39,471 nucleotides of DNA, taken from IMG/VR virus record IMGVR_UViG_3300033149_000835, positions 1 through 39,471 of that record. One strand, given 5' to 3'. The DNA comes from a virus. Of the stretch, positions 13,809-20,330 are shown piece by piece (positions within the stretch are counted from its first letter, which is position 1; every line of letters starts with the position of its first letter). The notes beneath the pieces were generated by a model. That model searched no databases, was not told the origin of the DNA, and saw only the letters and a list, made by a program, of their open reading frames with translations. Made by a program: the position numbers and the translations under genes.

Positions 13809-14047
13809 CAAACAAACAAAAGTTAGAGGAAGAGTTTAGAAAATTATTTCAATCAGTTGAAGGTGGAGGAAAAGTATTAGAATCTGGTATTGCTAAATGG
13901 TTTATTGATAAGCAATTACAATTCATTTCCCAAAACTTTATACCAAAAGCGGAACATAAAGAAATAGTAAAAGAAATAGAAGAGCGACTTGAAAATATAC
14001 AGCTTGAACATTTACGACTAGACCAAATGGATAGATTAGATACTTAA
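13805..14047 (+). CDS. Small cassette protein, MTNKQKLEE family (copy 1)
   Basis: An 80-residue charged helical protein: 'MTNKQKLEEEFRKLF', then a linker, 'QFISQNFIPKAEHKEIV', and a charged C-terminal helix. Copies at 14732, 15710 and 18263 share parts of it, so this is a local paralogue family. It overlaps the upstream gene by four bases. Just after its stop lies a sequence that in another frame encodes F-N-Q-L-K-G-stop, the normal end of copy 15710, suggesting loss of the original C-terminus. The function is unknown. Confidence 0.6.
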   Translation: MTNKQKLEEEFRKLFQSVEGGGKVLESGIAKWFIDKQLQFISQNFIPKAEHKEIVKEIEERLENIQLEHLRLDQMDRLDT

Positions 14048-14073
14048 ATTCAACCAACTAAAAGGATAAGTAT

Positions 14074-14292
14074 ATGGAAAAGAAATTAAGGATAAAGAAA
14101 AAAGGTATGACCAATCAAAAATTAGAGAAACAGCATCACTGGTATTGCTATTTGTGTGGTAAAGAAGTTGAAAATGATTTTTTAGTATGGTCTTTGAATG
14201 ATAGAACGGATAGGGTATTTTTATTATGCTCAAGGGACAATTGTGCAAATCAATTAGGTGAAGATACAATAGTAATAAATCCAAAGCTATGA
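14074..14292 (+). CDS. Putative zinc-binding small protein
   Basis: A 72-residue protein with 'HHWYCYLCGKEVEND' and 'LLCSRDNCANQLG', giving CxxC plus CxxxxC, a likely treble-clef or zinc ribbon. ATG 14107 (MTNQKLEKQHHW) is an alternative start that would place the shared MTN-QKLE cassette at the N-terminus; ATG 14074 adds a basic segment EKKLRIKKKG. It overlaps the next gene by four bases. The function is unknown. Confidence 0.55.
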   Translation: MEKKLRIKKKGMTNQKLEKQHHWYCYLCGKEVENDFLVWSLNDRTDRVFLLCSRDNCANQLGEDTIVINPKL

Positions 14293-14426
14293 CCAAACAG
14301 AATGGAGAGACAGAAAAAGACCCAAGAGATGAACCGATTGCAGGATTGGAATGGCGATTTTATGAACTTGAAAAAGACATTGAAGAATTAAAGGATTTTA
14401 TTAATAAGAAATTAGTAAAGGGATAA
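14289..14426 (+). CDS. Small acidic/helical hypothetical protein
   Basis: A 45-residue protein, MTKQNGETEKDPRDEP then a helix with 'EWRFYELEKDIEELKDF'. Its ATG overlaps the preceding TGA (ATGA), which supports coupled translation. It begins with the same MTKQ-type codons as neighbours. No family is recognised. Confidence 0.5.
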   Translation: MTKQNGETEKDPRDEPIAGLEWRFYELEKDIEELKDFINKKLVKG

Positions 14427-14431
14427 TTATT

Positions 14432-14614
14432 ATGAAGAAGATAAAAGCGTGGGCTATAGTGAATAAAAAGAATAATTTTAATAAAGCTAGATTTGAATAT
14501 GGGTTATGGTCATTTCCAATTTTTAGTTCTCAATATAGGGCAAAAGAGCAATTAAAACTCATTGATAATCCAACGAAATTCAAAATAATCCCCATAGAAA
14601 TTAAACCTTTATAA
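14432..14614 (+). CDS. Hypothetical protein
   Basis: A 60-residue basic protein beginning MKKIKAWAIVNKKNNFNKAR, with 'SQYRAKEQLKLIDNP' and a C-terminal strand 'FKIIPIEIKPL'. The pattern (strand, helix, strand) is that of small phage proteins that record instructions or modify regulators, but no family is recognised. Its end belongs to a 25-base stretch duplicated near 15306. Confidence 0.5.
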   Translation: MKKIKAWAIVNKKNNFNKARFEYGLWSFPIFSSQYRAKEQLKLIDNPTKFKIIPIEIKPL

Positions 14615-14622
14615 CTATATGA
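14597..14622. repeat. 25-bp duplicated leader (first copy)
   Basis: About 25 bases ending in the ATGACA of the 14619 gene recur almost exactly at 15306-15331 ahead of the 15328 gene. Both genes encode short membrane proteins. The shared part includes AAACCTTTATAACTAT before the start codon, suggesting duplication of a small gene-start module. Confidence 0.7.
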
Positions 14623-14726
14623 CAAATGAACAGATAGCATTTTTAATATTATGGATAGCATTTATATTATGTATTTGTATTTTTCTTGGGATAATTTTTA
14701 AGGATATAGATAAAAAAAATAAATAA
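14619..14726 (+). CDS. Membrane mini-protein
   Basis: A 35-residue protein: MTNEQ, one strongly hydrophobic helix (IAFLILWIAFILCICIFLGI), and a charged tail KDIDKKNK. The start lies in a 25-base duplicated leader shared with the membrane mini-protein at 15328. Topology suggests N-out or N-in single span. The function is unknown; a holin/antiholin or envelope role is possible. Confidence 0.45.
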   Translation: MTNEQIAFLILWIAFILCICIFLGIIFKDIDKKNK

Positions 14727-14731
14727 AGGTT

Positions 14732-15013
14732 ATGACAAACAAACAAAAGTTAGAGGAGGATAATTTAGAGAAAGTTTTATACAAAAGAGCAAGTAAGGTA
14801 ATAAATTATTTAGAACTAGGTAGTGGAAATGATAAAACGGAAGCAGTTTTAAGTATTGTAGATATAGCAATAGGAATGGTTAATAGATTATACATACCAA
14901 AAGTGGAGCATAAAAAGATAGTAAATGAAGAAGTGAGAAAAGCACGGATAGAGGAAAATCGTCCAGAAGATGTAATGTCTAAATATCCAGAAATGTTTAG
15001 TGAAGAAGAATAA
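14732..15013 (+). CDS. Small cassette protein, MTNKQKLEE family (copy 2)
   Basis: A 93-residue charged helical protein. The N-terminus 'MTNKQKLEEDNLEKVLYK' and the middle 'YIPKVEHKKIVNEEVRKAR' match copy 1 (IPKAEHKEIVKEIEER). After the stop, the displaced sequence for K-L-N-Q-L-K-G-stop appears in another frame at about 15014, as after copy 1. The region between the shared ends differs, so copies have diverged or recombined. The function is unknown. Confidence 0.6.
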   Translation: MTNKQKLEEDNLEKVLYKRASKVINYLELGSGNDKTEAVLSIVDIAIGMVNRLYIPKVEHKKIVNEEVRKARIEENRPEDVMSKYPEMFSEEE

Positions 15014-15056
15014 TAAACTCAACCAACTAAAGGGATAATTAAGAAAGGATAAAATT

Positions 15057-15284
15057 ATGGCAAAAATGGAAGAAAGAATAATTTATCTAATTACTACAGA
15101 GGGAAAAGAGGTAGAAGTAAATTATAGGTGGGATGATACTGATGATGAGATTTTAGAGGAATTACAAAATGCTTTAAGAAATAATGATGTTTATTTTGAA
15201 GATTGGGCTGATTTTGAAATGAAACTTGGTGGGAATACTATGATGGAATTAGACTTCAAAAAAATTATTGGAATTAGATGGTAA
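15057..15284 (+). CDS. Acidic hypothetical protein
   Basis: A 75-residue acidic protein beginning MAKMEERIIYLITTEGKEVE, with 'DDTDDEILEELQNALRNND' and a C-terminal 'MELDFKKIIGIRW'. It looks like an alpha/beta fold with an acidic helix. It is preceded by GAAAGGATAAA, a weak Shine-Dalgarno. No family is recognised. Confidence 0.55.
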   Translation: MAKMEERIIYLITTEGKEVEVNYRWDDTDDEILEELQNALRNNDVYFEDWADFEMKLGGNTMMELDFKKIIGIRW

Positions 15285-15305
15285 AAATTTTAGGTATTGT
15301 AGAAT

Positions 15306-15331
15306 ATAATTAAACCTTTATAACTATATGA
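15306..15331. repeat. 25-bp duplicated leader (second copy)
   Basis: Second copy of the leader described at 14597, here ending in the ATG of the 15328 membrane mini-protein. After the start codon the two genes differ in sequence, so only the leader and the first codons are shared. Confidence 0.7.
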
Positions 15332-15450
15332 CAGAGAGAGAAAAATTTATACTTACTGTAACGATAGTAGTTCTTATAATTTCATTTATGGCACTCTTTT
15401 GGTTAATTGGCGGAGCAGTATTTCAATATTTAATTTTACCAATTATATGA
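15328..15450 (+). CDS. Membrane mini-protein
   Basis: A 40-residue protein: MTEREKF then a long hydrophobic segment (ILTVTIVVLIISFMALFWLI) and a short C-terminal part (GGAVFQYLILPII), possibly a second hydrophobic span. The ATG sits in a 25-base leader identical to that of 14619. Its stop overlaps the wHTH gene start (ATGA). The function is unknown. Confidence 0.45.
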   Translation: MTEREKFILTVTIVVLIISFMALFWLIGGAVFQYLILPII

Positions 15451-15713
15451 CCAAACAAAAGTTAGATAAAAATGAAAAGGAAGTTTTATTAGCATTAGTT
15501 GAAGATAGTGATTTATATTATCCATTTGTTACGATAATGGATATAGCTCGCCTTACTAGAAAAGAAGTTAGATACGCCTGTCGTTCTTTAACCAATAAGG
15601 GATTAGCGCAATATGCAAAAGGTTTAGTTAAATTAGATGATATTGGTGTTGCTGGTAGTGGTTATGGAATTACCGAAAAGGGTATTGATTTTTTGAATGA
15701 TAAATCCCTATGA
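15447..15713 (+). CDS. Winged-helix DNA-binding protein
   Basis: An 88-residue protein starting MTKQKLDKNEKEVLLALVED. Residues about 25-70 form a winged helix: 'VTIMDIARLTRKEVRYACRS' is the helix-turn-helix, followed by 'LTNKGLAQY' and a wing, then 'GSGYGITEKGIDFL'. This is the layout of MarR/PadR-like or replication-associated regulators. The ATG at 15447 overlaps the upstream stop; a TTG at 15399 in the same frame is unlikely. It and the RHH protein are the only clear regulators. Confidence 0.7.
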   Translation: MTKQKLDKNEKEVLLALVEDSDLYYPFVTIMDIARLTRKEVRYACRSLTNKGLAQYAKGLVKLDDIGVAGSGYGITEKGIDFLNDKSL

Positions 15714-16036
15714 CAAATAAACAAAAGTTAGAGGAGGAGTTTGATAGAAAGTTTGTTGTTGGTAATAACATAAAGTGCTGTTTACCAGCTAAAGGTATCA
15801 AACAATTCATCTCCCAAAACTTTACACCAAATAGTCAAATAACAGGAAAATCTGAAATACCTATTGAATGTGAATGTGGAAGAAAATGGACATTTAATGC
15901 TTATTTTCCTGATTACATCCCAAAAGCGGAGGTGGAGAAGTTGATTAAAAATGCTGATAAAGATGTATTATTTGGGACTGAAAGTAATAATATTAAAAAC
16001 TGGTATATTCGTAAACTCAACCAACTAAAGGGATAA
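15710..16036 (+). CDS. Small cassette protein, MTNKQKLEE family (copy 3, longest)
   Basis: A 108-residue protein with N-terminal 'MTNKQKLEEEFDRKFV', then 'IKQFISQNFTPNSQI', a short segment with 'CECGRKWTFNAYFPD', then 'YIPKAEVEKLIKNADKDV', ending 'RKLNQLKG'. It looks like the most complete member of the family. Its C-terminal codons are the source form of the displaced tails found after copies 1 and 2. The CxC may be part of a metal site. It overlaps the wHTH gene by four bases. The function is unknown. Confidence 0.6.
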   Translation: MTNKQKLEEEFDRKFVVGNNIKCCLPAKGIKQFISQNFTPNSQITGKSEIPIECECGRKWTFNAYFPDYIPKAEVEKLIKNADKDVLFGTESNNIKNWYIRKLNQLKG

Positions 16037-16037
16037 T

Positions 16038-16265
16038 ATGGTAAGACGGGGACAACTTAATCCTAATGCGATCCACTATTGTTGTGATTGCAAGTATAGG
16101 AAAGCGATAGGTTATACAAAGGTTAAGGCAAAACATCATTGGTTTTGTGTAGTATGTCTTAGGCGGTGGGAAGGGGATATTAGATTTGATAATTGGCACG
16201 AAAATGAAACGAAGCGAAATAAAAAAATTAGACAAAGCGTGGTCAGAGGCTATCAGGTGGCGTGA
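16038..16265 (+). CDS. Zinc-ribbon hypothetical protein
   Basis: A 75-residue basic protein with 'YCCDCKYRK' and 'HHWFCVVCLRRWEG', giving a CxxC...CxxC zinc ribbon, and a basic C-terminus. The 'KHHW-x-C-x-x-C' part resembles the same piece in the 14074 protein, pointing to shared ancestry. It overlaps the HNH gene start by 62 bases. A nucleic-acid-binding accessory is possible. Confidence 0.55.
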   Translation: MVRRGQLNPNAIHYCCDCKYRKAIGYTKVKAKHHWFCVVCLRRWEGDIRFDNWHENETKRNKKIRQSVVRGYQVA

Positions 16266-16542
16266 TACTTATTGCCAGAAATGCGGATCAGAGGAACGAT
16301 TGTCAGCAGCGCATCTATTCAGCCGGACAAACAGATCAGTCCGGTGGGATTTAGATAATGGAATATGCCTCTGTTATCGCTGCCACATCCATTGGAGTCA
16401 TAAAGAGCCTATTGAATTTGTCAGGTGGCTAGCACAGACAAAGGGATCAAAGTTTATTGATATGGTAAGGCGGAAAAAAAATAAAATAGCTAAGAACCAA
16501 AAATACCAGGAGATACTTGACAAATTAAAGATAGTATGTTAG
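16204..16542 (+). CDS. HNH endonuclease
   Basis: A 112-residue protein from ATG 16204 (MKRSEIKKLDKAWSEAIRWR). Zinc knuckle 'CQKCG', catalytic 'LSAAHLFSRTN' (H of HNH), 'WDLDNGICLCYRCHIHWSH' (N, C-x-x-C and final H). A TTG at 16186 in frame is less likely as a start. HNH nucleases lie next to terminase genes in many cos phages and help the terminase cleave DNA. A terminator and a 55-codon gene separate it from the small terminase here. Confidence 0.85.
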   Translation: MKRSEIKKLDKAWSEAIRWRDTYCQKCGSEERLSAAHLFSRTNRSVRWDLDNGICLCYRCHIHWSHKEPIEFVRWLAQTKGSKFIDMVRRKKNKIAKNQKYQEILDKLKIVC

Positions 16543-16603
16543 GCTTTAGGTGAAATCATTTTAAGGCTTAAAATATGAACAAAACTAATCTAAAAGACTT
16601 TTG

Positions 16604-16641
16604 AACTACCCTATGTTCCGGTGAGGAAGGGTAGTTTTTTT
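16604..16641 (+). terminator. Rho-independent terminator
   Basis: AACTACCCT (16604-16612) pairs perfectly with AGGGTAGTT (16628-16636) over a 15-base loop, followed by a run of seven T (16635-16641). It separates the variable early region from the terminase transcript. The next ATG is at 16644, so no promoter fits between them and the terminase genes may depend on read-through or antitermination. Confidence 0.8.
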
Positions 16642-16643
16642 AT

Positions 16644-16811
16644 ATGAAAATAACATTTAGCGGAGAAATAAAAGAGTTTAAAGCGTCTAAGTCGGTATCA
16701 AACGACAAGATCAGACGGCTTGTTATACTTACAGAAGATAAAGCGGCTAATGATCTAATTAACTTTGAGGCGGAAACAACTTATAAAATAATTATTGACG
16801 AAAATGACTGA
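16644..16811 (+). CDS. Small hypothetical protein before terminase
   Basis: A 55-residue protein, MKITFSGEIKEFKASKSVSN, ending 'FEAETTYKIIIDEND'. A strand-rich pattern suggests a small OB- or barrel-like fold. It overlaps the terminase small subunit gene by eight bases (ATGACTGA), indicating coupled translation. No family is recognised. Confidence 0.6.
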   Translation: MKITFSGEIKEFKASKSVSNDKIRRLVILTEDKAANDLINFEAETTYKIIIDEND

Positions 16812-17109
16812 ACTAGATAATACTAGCAAAAAACCTGAAAGAGATGAGAAGGGTAGGTTGTTGCCTGGCCAAGAAAGCCTTAATCCTAAAGGTAAACCCA
16901 AAGGCACTCTATCATTTACGACAGAGATAAAGAAATTCCTAATGGAAAATCCAGAGGACTTTAAGGAGATATGCCGGTATTATATTAAAGATAAGCGGAT
17001 GAGGGACTTGTTGTGGAAGATGATAGACGGCCAACCTAAGCAGGCAATAGAACATGGCCTAGACGATACTATCGAGGAGGTGAATATTAATATCAGAAAA
17101 AATGAATGA
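16804..17109 (+). CDS. terS: Terminase small subunit (probable)
   Basis: A 101-residue protein. 'RDEKGRLLPGQESLNPKGKP' is the N-terminal sequence of a phage family usually annotated as terminase small subunit or packaging accessory. A helical core 'FLMENPEDFKEICRYYI' and an acidic C-terminus follow. It lies directly before the large subunit with a four-base overlap. I take ATG 16804 instead of TTG 16795 because the preceding gene ends at 16811 and the ATG gives the usual family start. DNA binding to the packaging site is its expected role. Confidence 0.65.
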   Translation: MTELDNTSKKPERDEKGRLLPGQESLNPKGKPKGTLSFTTEIKKFLMENPEDFKEICRYYIKDKRMRDLLWKMIDGQPKQAIEHGLDDTIEEVNINIRKNE

Positions 17110-18266
17110 AGTTAAATTTAGATGTTTCAAATGTATTTGAGAAAAACTGGGAAGCCTATCAGAAAGGCATTCGCAATATTGTTAATCAGGGCGGTAGCAG
17201 ATCGACAAAGACTTATTCAATAGCGCAGTTATACTTAACAGTTCTTTACACAGCGCAAAATACGATATTGTCAGTTTGCCGTAAGACATTGCCAGCATTA
17301 AGAGTATCGGTATTAAGGGATTTTCTGGATATTATGAAGGCCGCCGGAGTATATCGGGATGAGAGGTTTAACAAGACAGAACTTATTTATTCCTATGGTA
17401 GTAATCTTATTGAGTTTTTTAGTATTGATGAGTCGGCAAAGGTAAGGGGCAGGAAACGGAATTTGCTTTGGCTCAATGAAGCTAATGAGTTCAGCCGTGA
17501 AGATTACCGGCAATTAGGTTTACGGACTATTGGGCAGATATTTTATGACTATAACCCAAGTGATGAGTTCCATTGGATATATGACGATATACTGACCAGA
17601 AATGATTGCACGCTGATTAAGTCAACTTACCTTGATAATCCGTATTTAGAAAAAAGTATTGTTAAGGAAATTGAGAGGTATAAGGAGATAGATAAGAACT
17701 ACTGGACAATTTATGGATTAGGGGAAAGGGGAGTTGGCGAGTTGAAGATATATACGCATTGGCAGTATTGCGACAAGTTGCCGGATAATCCTGATGAGAT
17801 TATATATGGCCTGGACTTCGGTTATAACCACCCTACTGCTTTGGTAAAGATAGCTTTGAAAGATGACAATATGTATTGGCAGCAGGAGATATACGAAACA
17901 CACCTTACTACAACAGATATTATTGACAGGTTAAAGACGCTAGGACTTTCTAAGAATGTTTATATCTATGCTGACAGTGAAGCGCCGGATGCGATTAAGG
18001 AGATAAGGAATGCTGGATATAATATTAAACCGGCAAAGAAGGAAAAAGGAAGCGTGGTAGCTGGCATTAAATTTATGAAGACTAAGAAATTTTATATAAC
18101 AAAAGATAGCCCTGGTCTGTTAAAAGAGGCTAAGTCGTATAGCTGGAAAGAGAAAGACGGCAAGCCGTTAGATGAGCCAGTTAAACAAAACGATCACGGA
18201 ATGGATGCTGGCCGGTATGCTATCTATACTCACATAGCTGGGTTAAAAGCAGGATTATTTGTATGA
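17106..18266 (+). CDS. terL: Terminase large subunit (Terminase_3 type)
   Basis: A 386-residue packaging motor. ATPase domain: Walker A-like 'GGSRSTKT' at 29-36, Walker B 'LLWLNEANE' at 120-128. Nuclease domain: 'YGLDFGYNHPTALV' with D237, 'IYADSEAPD' with D290 and E292, and 'DHGMDAGRYA' near 368-377, giving the three acidic clusters of the RNase H-like fold. It is slightly shorter than many Terminase_3 proteins, but all motifs are present. It is normally followed by portal; here a 14-kb island intervenes. Confidence 0.95.
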   Translation: MKLNLDVSNVFEKNWEAYQKGIRNIVNQGGSRSTKTYSIAQLYLTVLYTAQNTILSVCRKTLPALRVSVLRDFLDIMKAAGVYRDERFNKTELIYSYGSNLIEFFSIDESAKVRGRKRNLLWLNEANEFSREDYRQLGLRTIGQIFYDYNPSDEFHWIYDDILTRNDCTLIKSTYLDNPYLEKSIVKEIERYKEIDKNYWTIYGLGERGVGELKIYTHWQYCDKLPDNPDEIIYGLDFGYNHPTALVKIALKDDNMYWQQEIYETHLTTTDIIDRLKTLGLSKNVYIYADSEAPDAIKEIRNAGYNIKPAKKEKGSVVAGIKFMKTKKFYITKDSPGLLKEAKSYSWKEKDGKPLDEPVKQNDHGMDAGRYAIYTHIAGLKAGLFV

Positions 18267-18499
18267 AACAATCAAAAGAAATGGAGGAGGTAAAAGAAAA
18301 ATTGGAAACAATGATATATAATTTAGGTAGTTCATATTATATGGAAGATATACATGATTATATCTCCCAAAACTTCATACCAAGAAGCGAAGCGATACAT
18401 AAGATTGGCGAGGTGGAGGAACTAATAAAGATGGAGTTTGAAAATTGGCAAACTGCGGTAAAAAACTATAACAAACTAACCTCCCTCCTAAAGAAATAA
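18263..18499 (+). CDS. Small cassette protein related to the MTNKQKLEE family (copy 4)
   Basis: A 78-residue helical charged protein. 'YISQNFIPRSEAIHKIGEVE' corresponds to the 'ISQNFIPKAEHKEI' segment of the paralogues at 13805 and 15710, and the end 'KLTSLLKK' recalls 'KLNQLKG'. Its N-terminus (MKQSKEMEEVKEKLE) has diverged. It shows that the family extends beyond the variable region, past the terminase. The function is unknown. Confidence 0.6.
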   Translation: MKQSKEMEEVKEKLETMIYNLGSSYYMEDIHDYISQNFIPRSEAIHKIGEVEELIKMEFENWQTAVKNYNKLTSLLKK

Positions 18500-18503
18500 G
18501 AAT

Positions 18504-18755
18504 ATGAAAACAAGACTAGATCACTTAAAAGAGATTAGAGAAGCCAATGAAAGGCAAGCTATTTTGCTTGAAGTGCAAATGTGCATTGCTGAAAGGCACA
18601 AAGCAACTATGTCGTTAAAGCCTAATGCCGGTAATATGCTGGAATTGCAGAACATTATTACAAAAGCAAAATCACAAATAAAAGATTTAGAAGAAGGTAT
18701 AGATGTTCTAAATGACAAAATCATTACTGAATCTAAAAAACAAAAGAAAACTTGA
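18504..18755 (+). CDS. Coiled-coil hypothetical protein
   Basis: An 83-residue protein with helices 'IREANERQAILLEVQMCIA' and 'LELQNIITKAKSQIKDLEEG', mostly predicted coiled coil. It overlaps the next gene by 44 bases. It may be a scaffold-like or packaging accessory, but nothing diagnostic is visible. Confidence 0.55.
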   Translation: MKTRLDHLKEIREANERQAILLEVQMCIAERHKATMSLKPNAGNMLELQNIITKAKSQIKDLEEGIDVLNDKIITESKKQKKT

Positions 18756-19377
18756 TGTAGTTATTACTACATCTTGGGATGACTTTACTGAACAAGATGA
18801 ACGATTAGTCCAGTTGCTTTTAGAATACAGAATACCGGCTATCTTTTATATCCCATATAACGCATTGCTAAGAGAAGGTGCTATGCGATTGGCCAAGCGG
18901 GTGTCTAAGAGATTTGGTATAGGCTCGCATACTGTCAATCACAAGATACTGACAAAGATTTCAAATGACGAATTGACAGAAGAAGTGTTTGGTTCTAAGC
19001 AACTGTTAGAAAGTAGCCTGGAGATTCCGATTAATTCATTCTGCTATCCTCGGGGGCGGTATAATCAGAAAGTAATTAATGTGGTTAAGGAAGCCGGATA
19101 TACTTCGGCCAGGACAGTTGATGTTTTGAATACGGATATACTGACTGATCCTTACAGGATTAAAACAACTATACACGCATTTTCTGGAAGGCAGGAATAT
19201 AAGGGGGATTGTTGGGTAGATATAGGATTGAGAAAACTGGATGAGGTGCTATTATGCGGTGGGTATTTCCACTTATGGGGACACAGCAAGGAGATAGAAA
19301 AAAATAAGGAATGGACTAATTTAGAATGGTTTTTAAGTTATTTAAGCAATCGAATAAATGAAGATATACTTAGCTAA
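18712..19377 (+). CDS. Polysaccharide deacetylase (NodB/CE4-like)
   Basis: A 221-residue protein with NodB-fold motifs: 'SWDDF' (D23, D24) in place of the usual TFDDG, 'GSHTVNH' with metal histidines 73 and 77, 'CYPRGRYN' at 111-118, and 'FHLWGHSKE' near the C-terminus with the catalytic His. CE4 enzymes remove N- or O-acetyl groups from glycans such as peptidoglycan or extracellular polysaccharides. No signal peptide is seen, so a cytoplasmic substrate or intermediate is more likely. It is the first gene of the island. ATG 18712 is the only clear start. Confidence 0.8.
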   Translation: MTKSLLNLKNKRKLDVVITTSWDDFTEQDERLVQLLLEYRIPAIFYIPYNALLREGAMRLAKRVSKRFGIGSHTVNHKILTKISNDELTEEVFGSKQLLESSLEIPINSFCYPRGRYNQKVINVVKEAGYTSARTVDVLNTDILTDPYRIKTTIHAFSGRQEYKGDCWVDIGLRKLDEVLLCGGYFHLWGHSKEIEKNKEWTNLEWFLSYLSNRINEDILS

Positions 19378-20260
19378 TCAATCAAAACAAAGTCTTGGCG
19401 GTGGCTGGACTTTTATGCAGAATTTAAAGACTGTTTTAAAAGATAAGGTTGAGTTTGTTGATAATGCGTGGGATTGTGATATTTACTTTATATCCGGTGC
19501 AACAATGGTTAATAGAGATGAGGTTAAGGCGGCTAAGGAGGAGGGCAAGAAGATTGTATTGAGGGTTGACAACATACCCAGAAACAGCAGGAACAGGAAT
19601 ACAGGGACTACACGACTGTATGACTTTGCGCAGTTGGCCGATCATGTAGTGTTCCAGTCAGAGTGGGCTAAGGATAAAATGCTGCCATTACTGGATGCTG
19701 AACGGGATGAGATTAGTAATGATAATAATAACTTTCTATATGGCCAGGGCGGTAAGAAACAGTTTAAAGATTGGTCAATAATTTATAATGGTGTTAATAC
19801 GGATATATTCAAGCCAGAGGGTGGCCATATAGTTAAATCACCTGATTGGAAATATTATTTAATCAATCGGCTTAACCGGGATAACAACAAACGCTTAGAA
19901 GAAGCCCTTGACATATTCACAGATATATGGCGTGAGAATAAAAAATCTAAGTTATATATAATTGGTAAGTTTTCACCTGAATTAATAGATGCTTACTTTG
20001 ATTTTTACTTAGGTGAATCTTTTGAGTGTTTGGGAGTTATAAGTAGTCAGGAGAGTTTGGCTGAAATTTATAGGACTTGTGATACGCTTATCTATCCTAG
20101 TTATTCAGACGCTTGCCCTAATGTGGTGCTGGAGGCCAGGGCTTGTGGATTGAGTGTATGGCATAGTGGACACGCTGGAATACCGGAAATTATGGCTTTA
20201 GAGGATATTTCTTTAGAGAGAATGGGGAGGGAATATTATAATTTATTTAAGAAGTTATAA
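19358..20260 (+). CDS. Glycosyltransferase, GT4-like (GT-B fold)
   Basis: A 300-residue protein. 'QSLGGGWTFMQNL' is the N-terminal glycine-rich loop, 'SIIYNGVNTDIF' the linker of GT4 proteins, and 'YPSYSDACPNVVLEARACG' the C-terminal nucleotide-sugar site with the E-x7-E type motif. It is shorter than many GT4 proteins (350-400) but both Rossmann halves look complete. It transfers a sugar from a nucleotide donor; donor and acceptor cannot be predicted. It overlaps the deacetylase gene by 20 bases. Confidence 0.85.
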   Translation: MKIYLANQSKQSLGGGWTFMQNLKTVLKDKVEFVDNAWDCDIYFISGATMVNRDEVKAAKEEGKKIVLRVDNIPRNSRNRNTGTTRLYDFAQLADHVVFQSEWAKDKMLPLLDAERDEISNDNNNFLYGQGGKKQFKDWSIIYNGVNTDIFKPEGGHIVKSPDWKYYLINRLNRDNNKRLEEALDIFTDIWRENKKSKLYIIGKFSPELIDAYFDFYLGESFECLGVISSQESLAEIYRTCDTLIYPSYSDACPNVVLEARACGLSVWHSGHAGIPEIMALEDISLERMGREYYNLFKKL

Positions 20261-20318
20261 ATGTGCCCTAGCGGGGGAAAAATCCCCCAATGGGGCTAAA
20301 GAATATTATAATTTATTT
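20231..20318 (+). repeat. 18-bp direct repeat flanking a GC-rich hairpin
   Basis: GAATATTATAATTTATTT occurs at 20231-20248 (end of the GT4 gene) and again at 20301-20318. Between them a strong hairpin (20265-20296) pairs GCCC with GGGC and GGGGGA with TCCCCC around an AAAA loop. It may be a transcript element or the trace of a small duplication at the gene boundary. Confidence 0.6.
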
Positions 20319-20330
20319 GATAGATAAATT

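Noticed and set aside
16517-16545. TTGACAAATT near the end of the HNH gene as a promoter for terminase
   Set aside because: The best -10-like sequence (TATGTT) is only 12 bases away and other spacings match poorly; a terminator follows at once.
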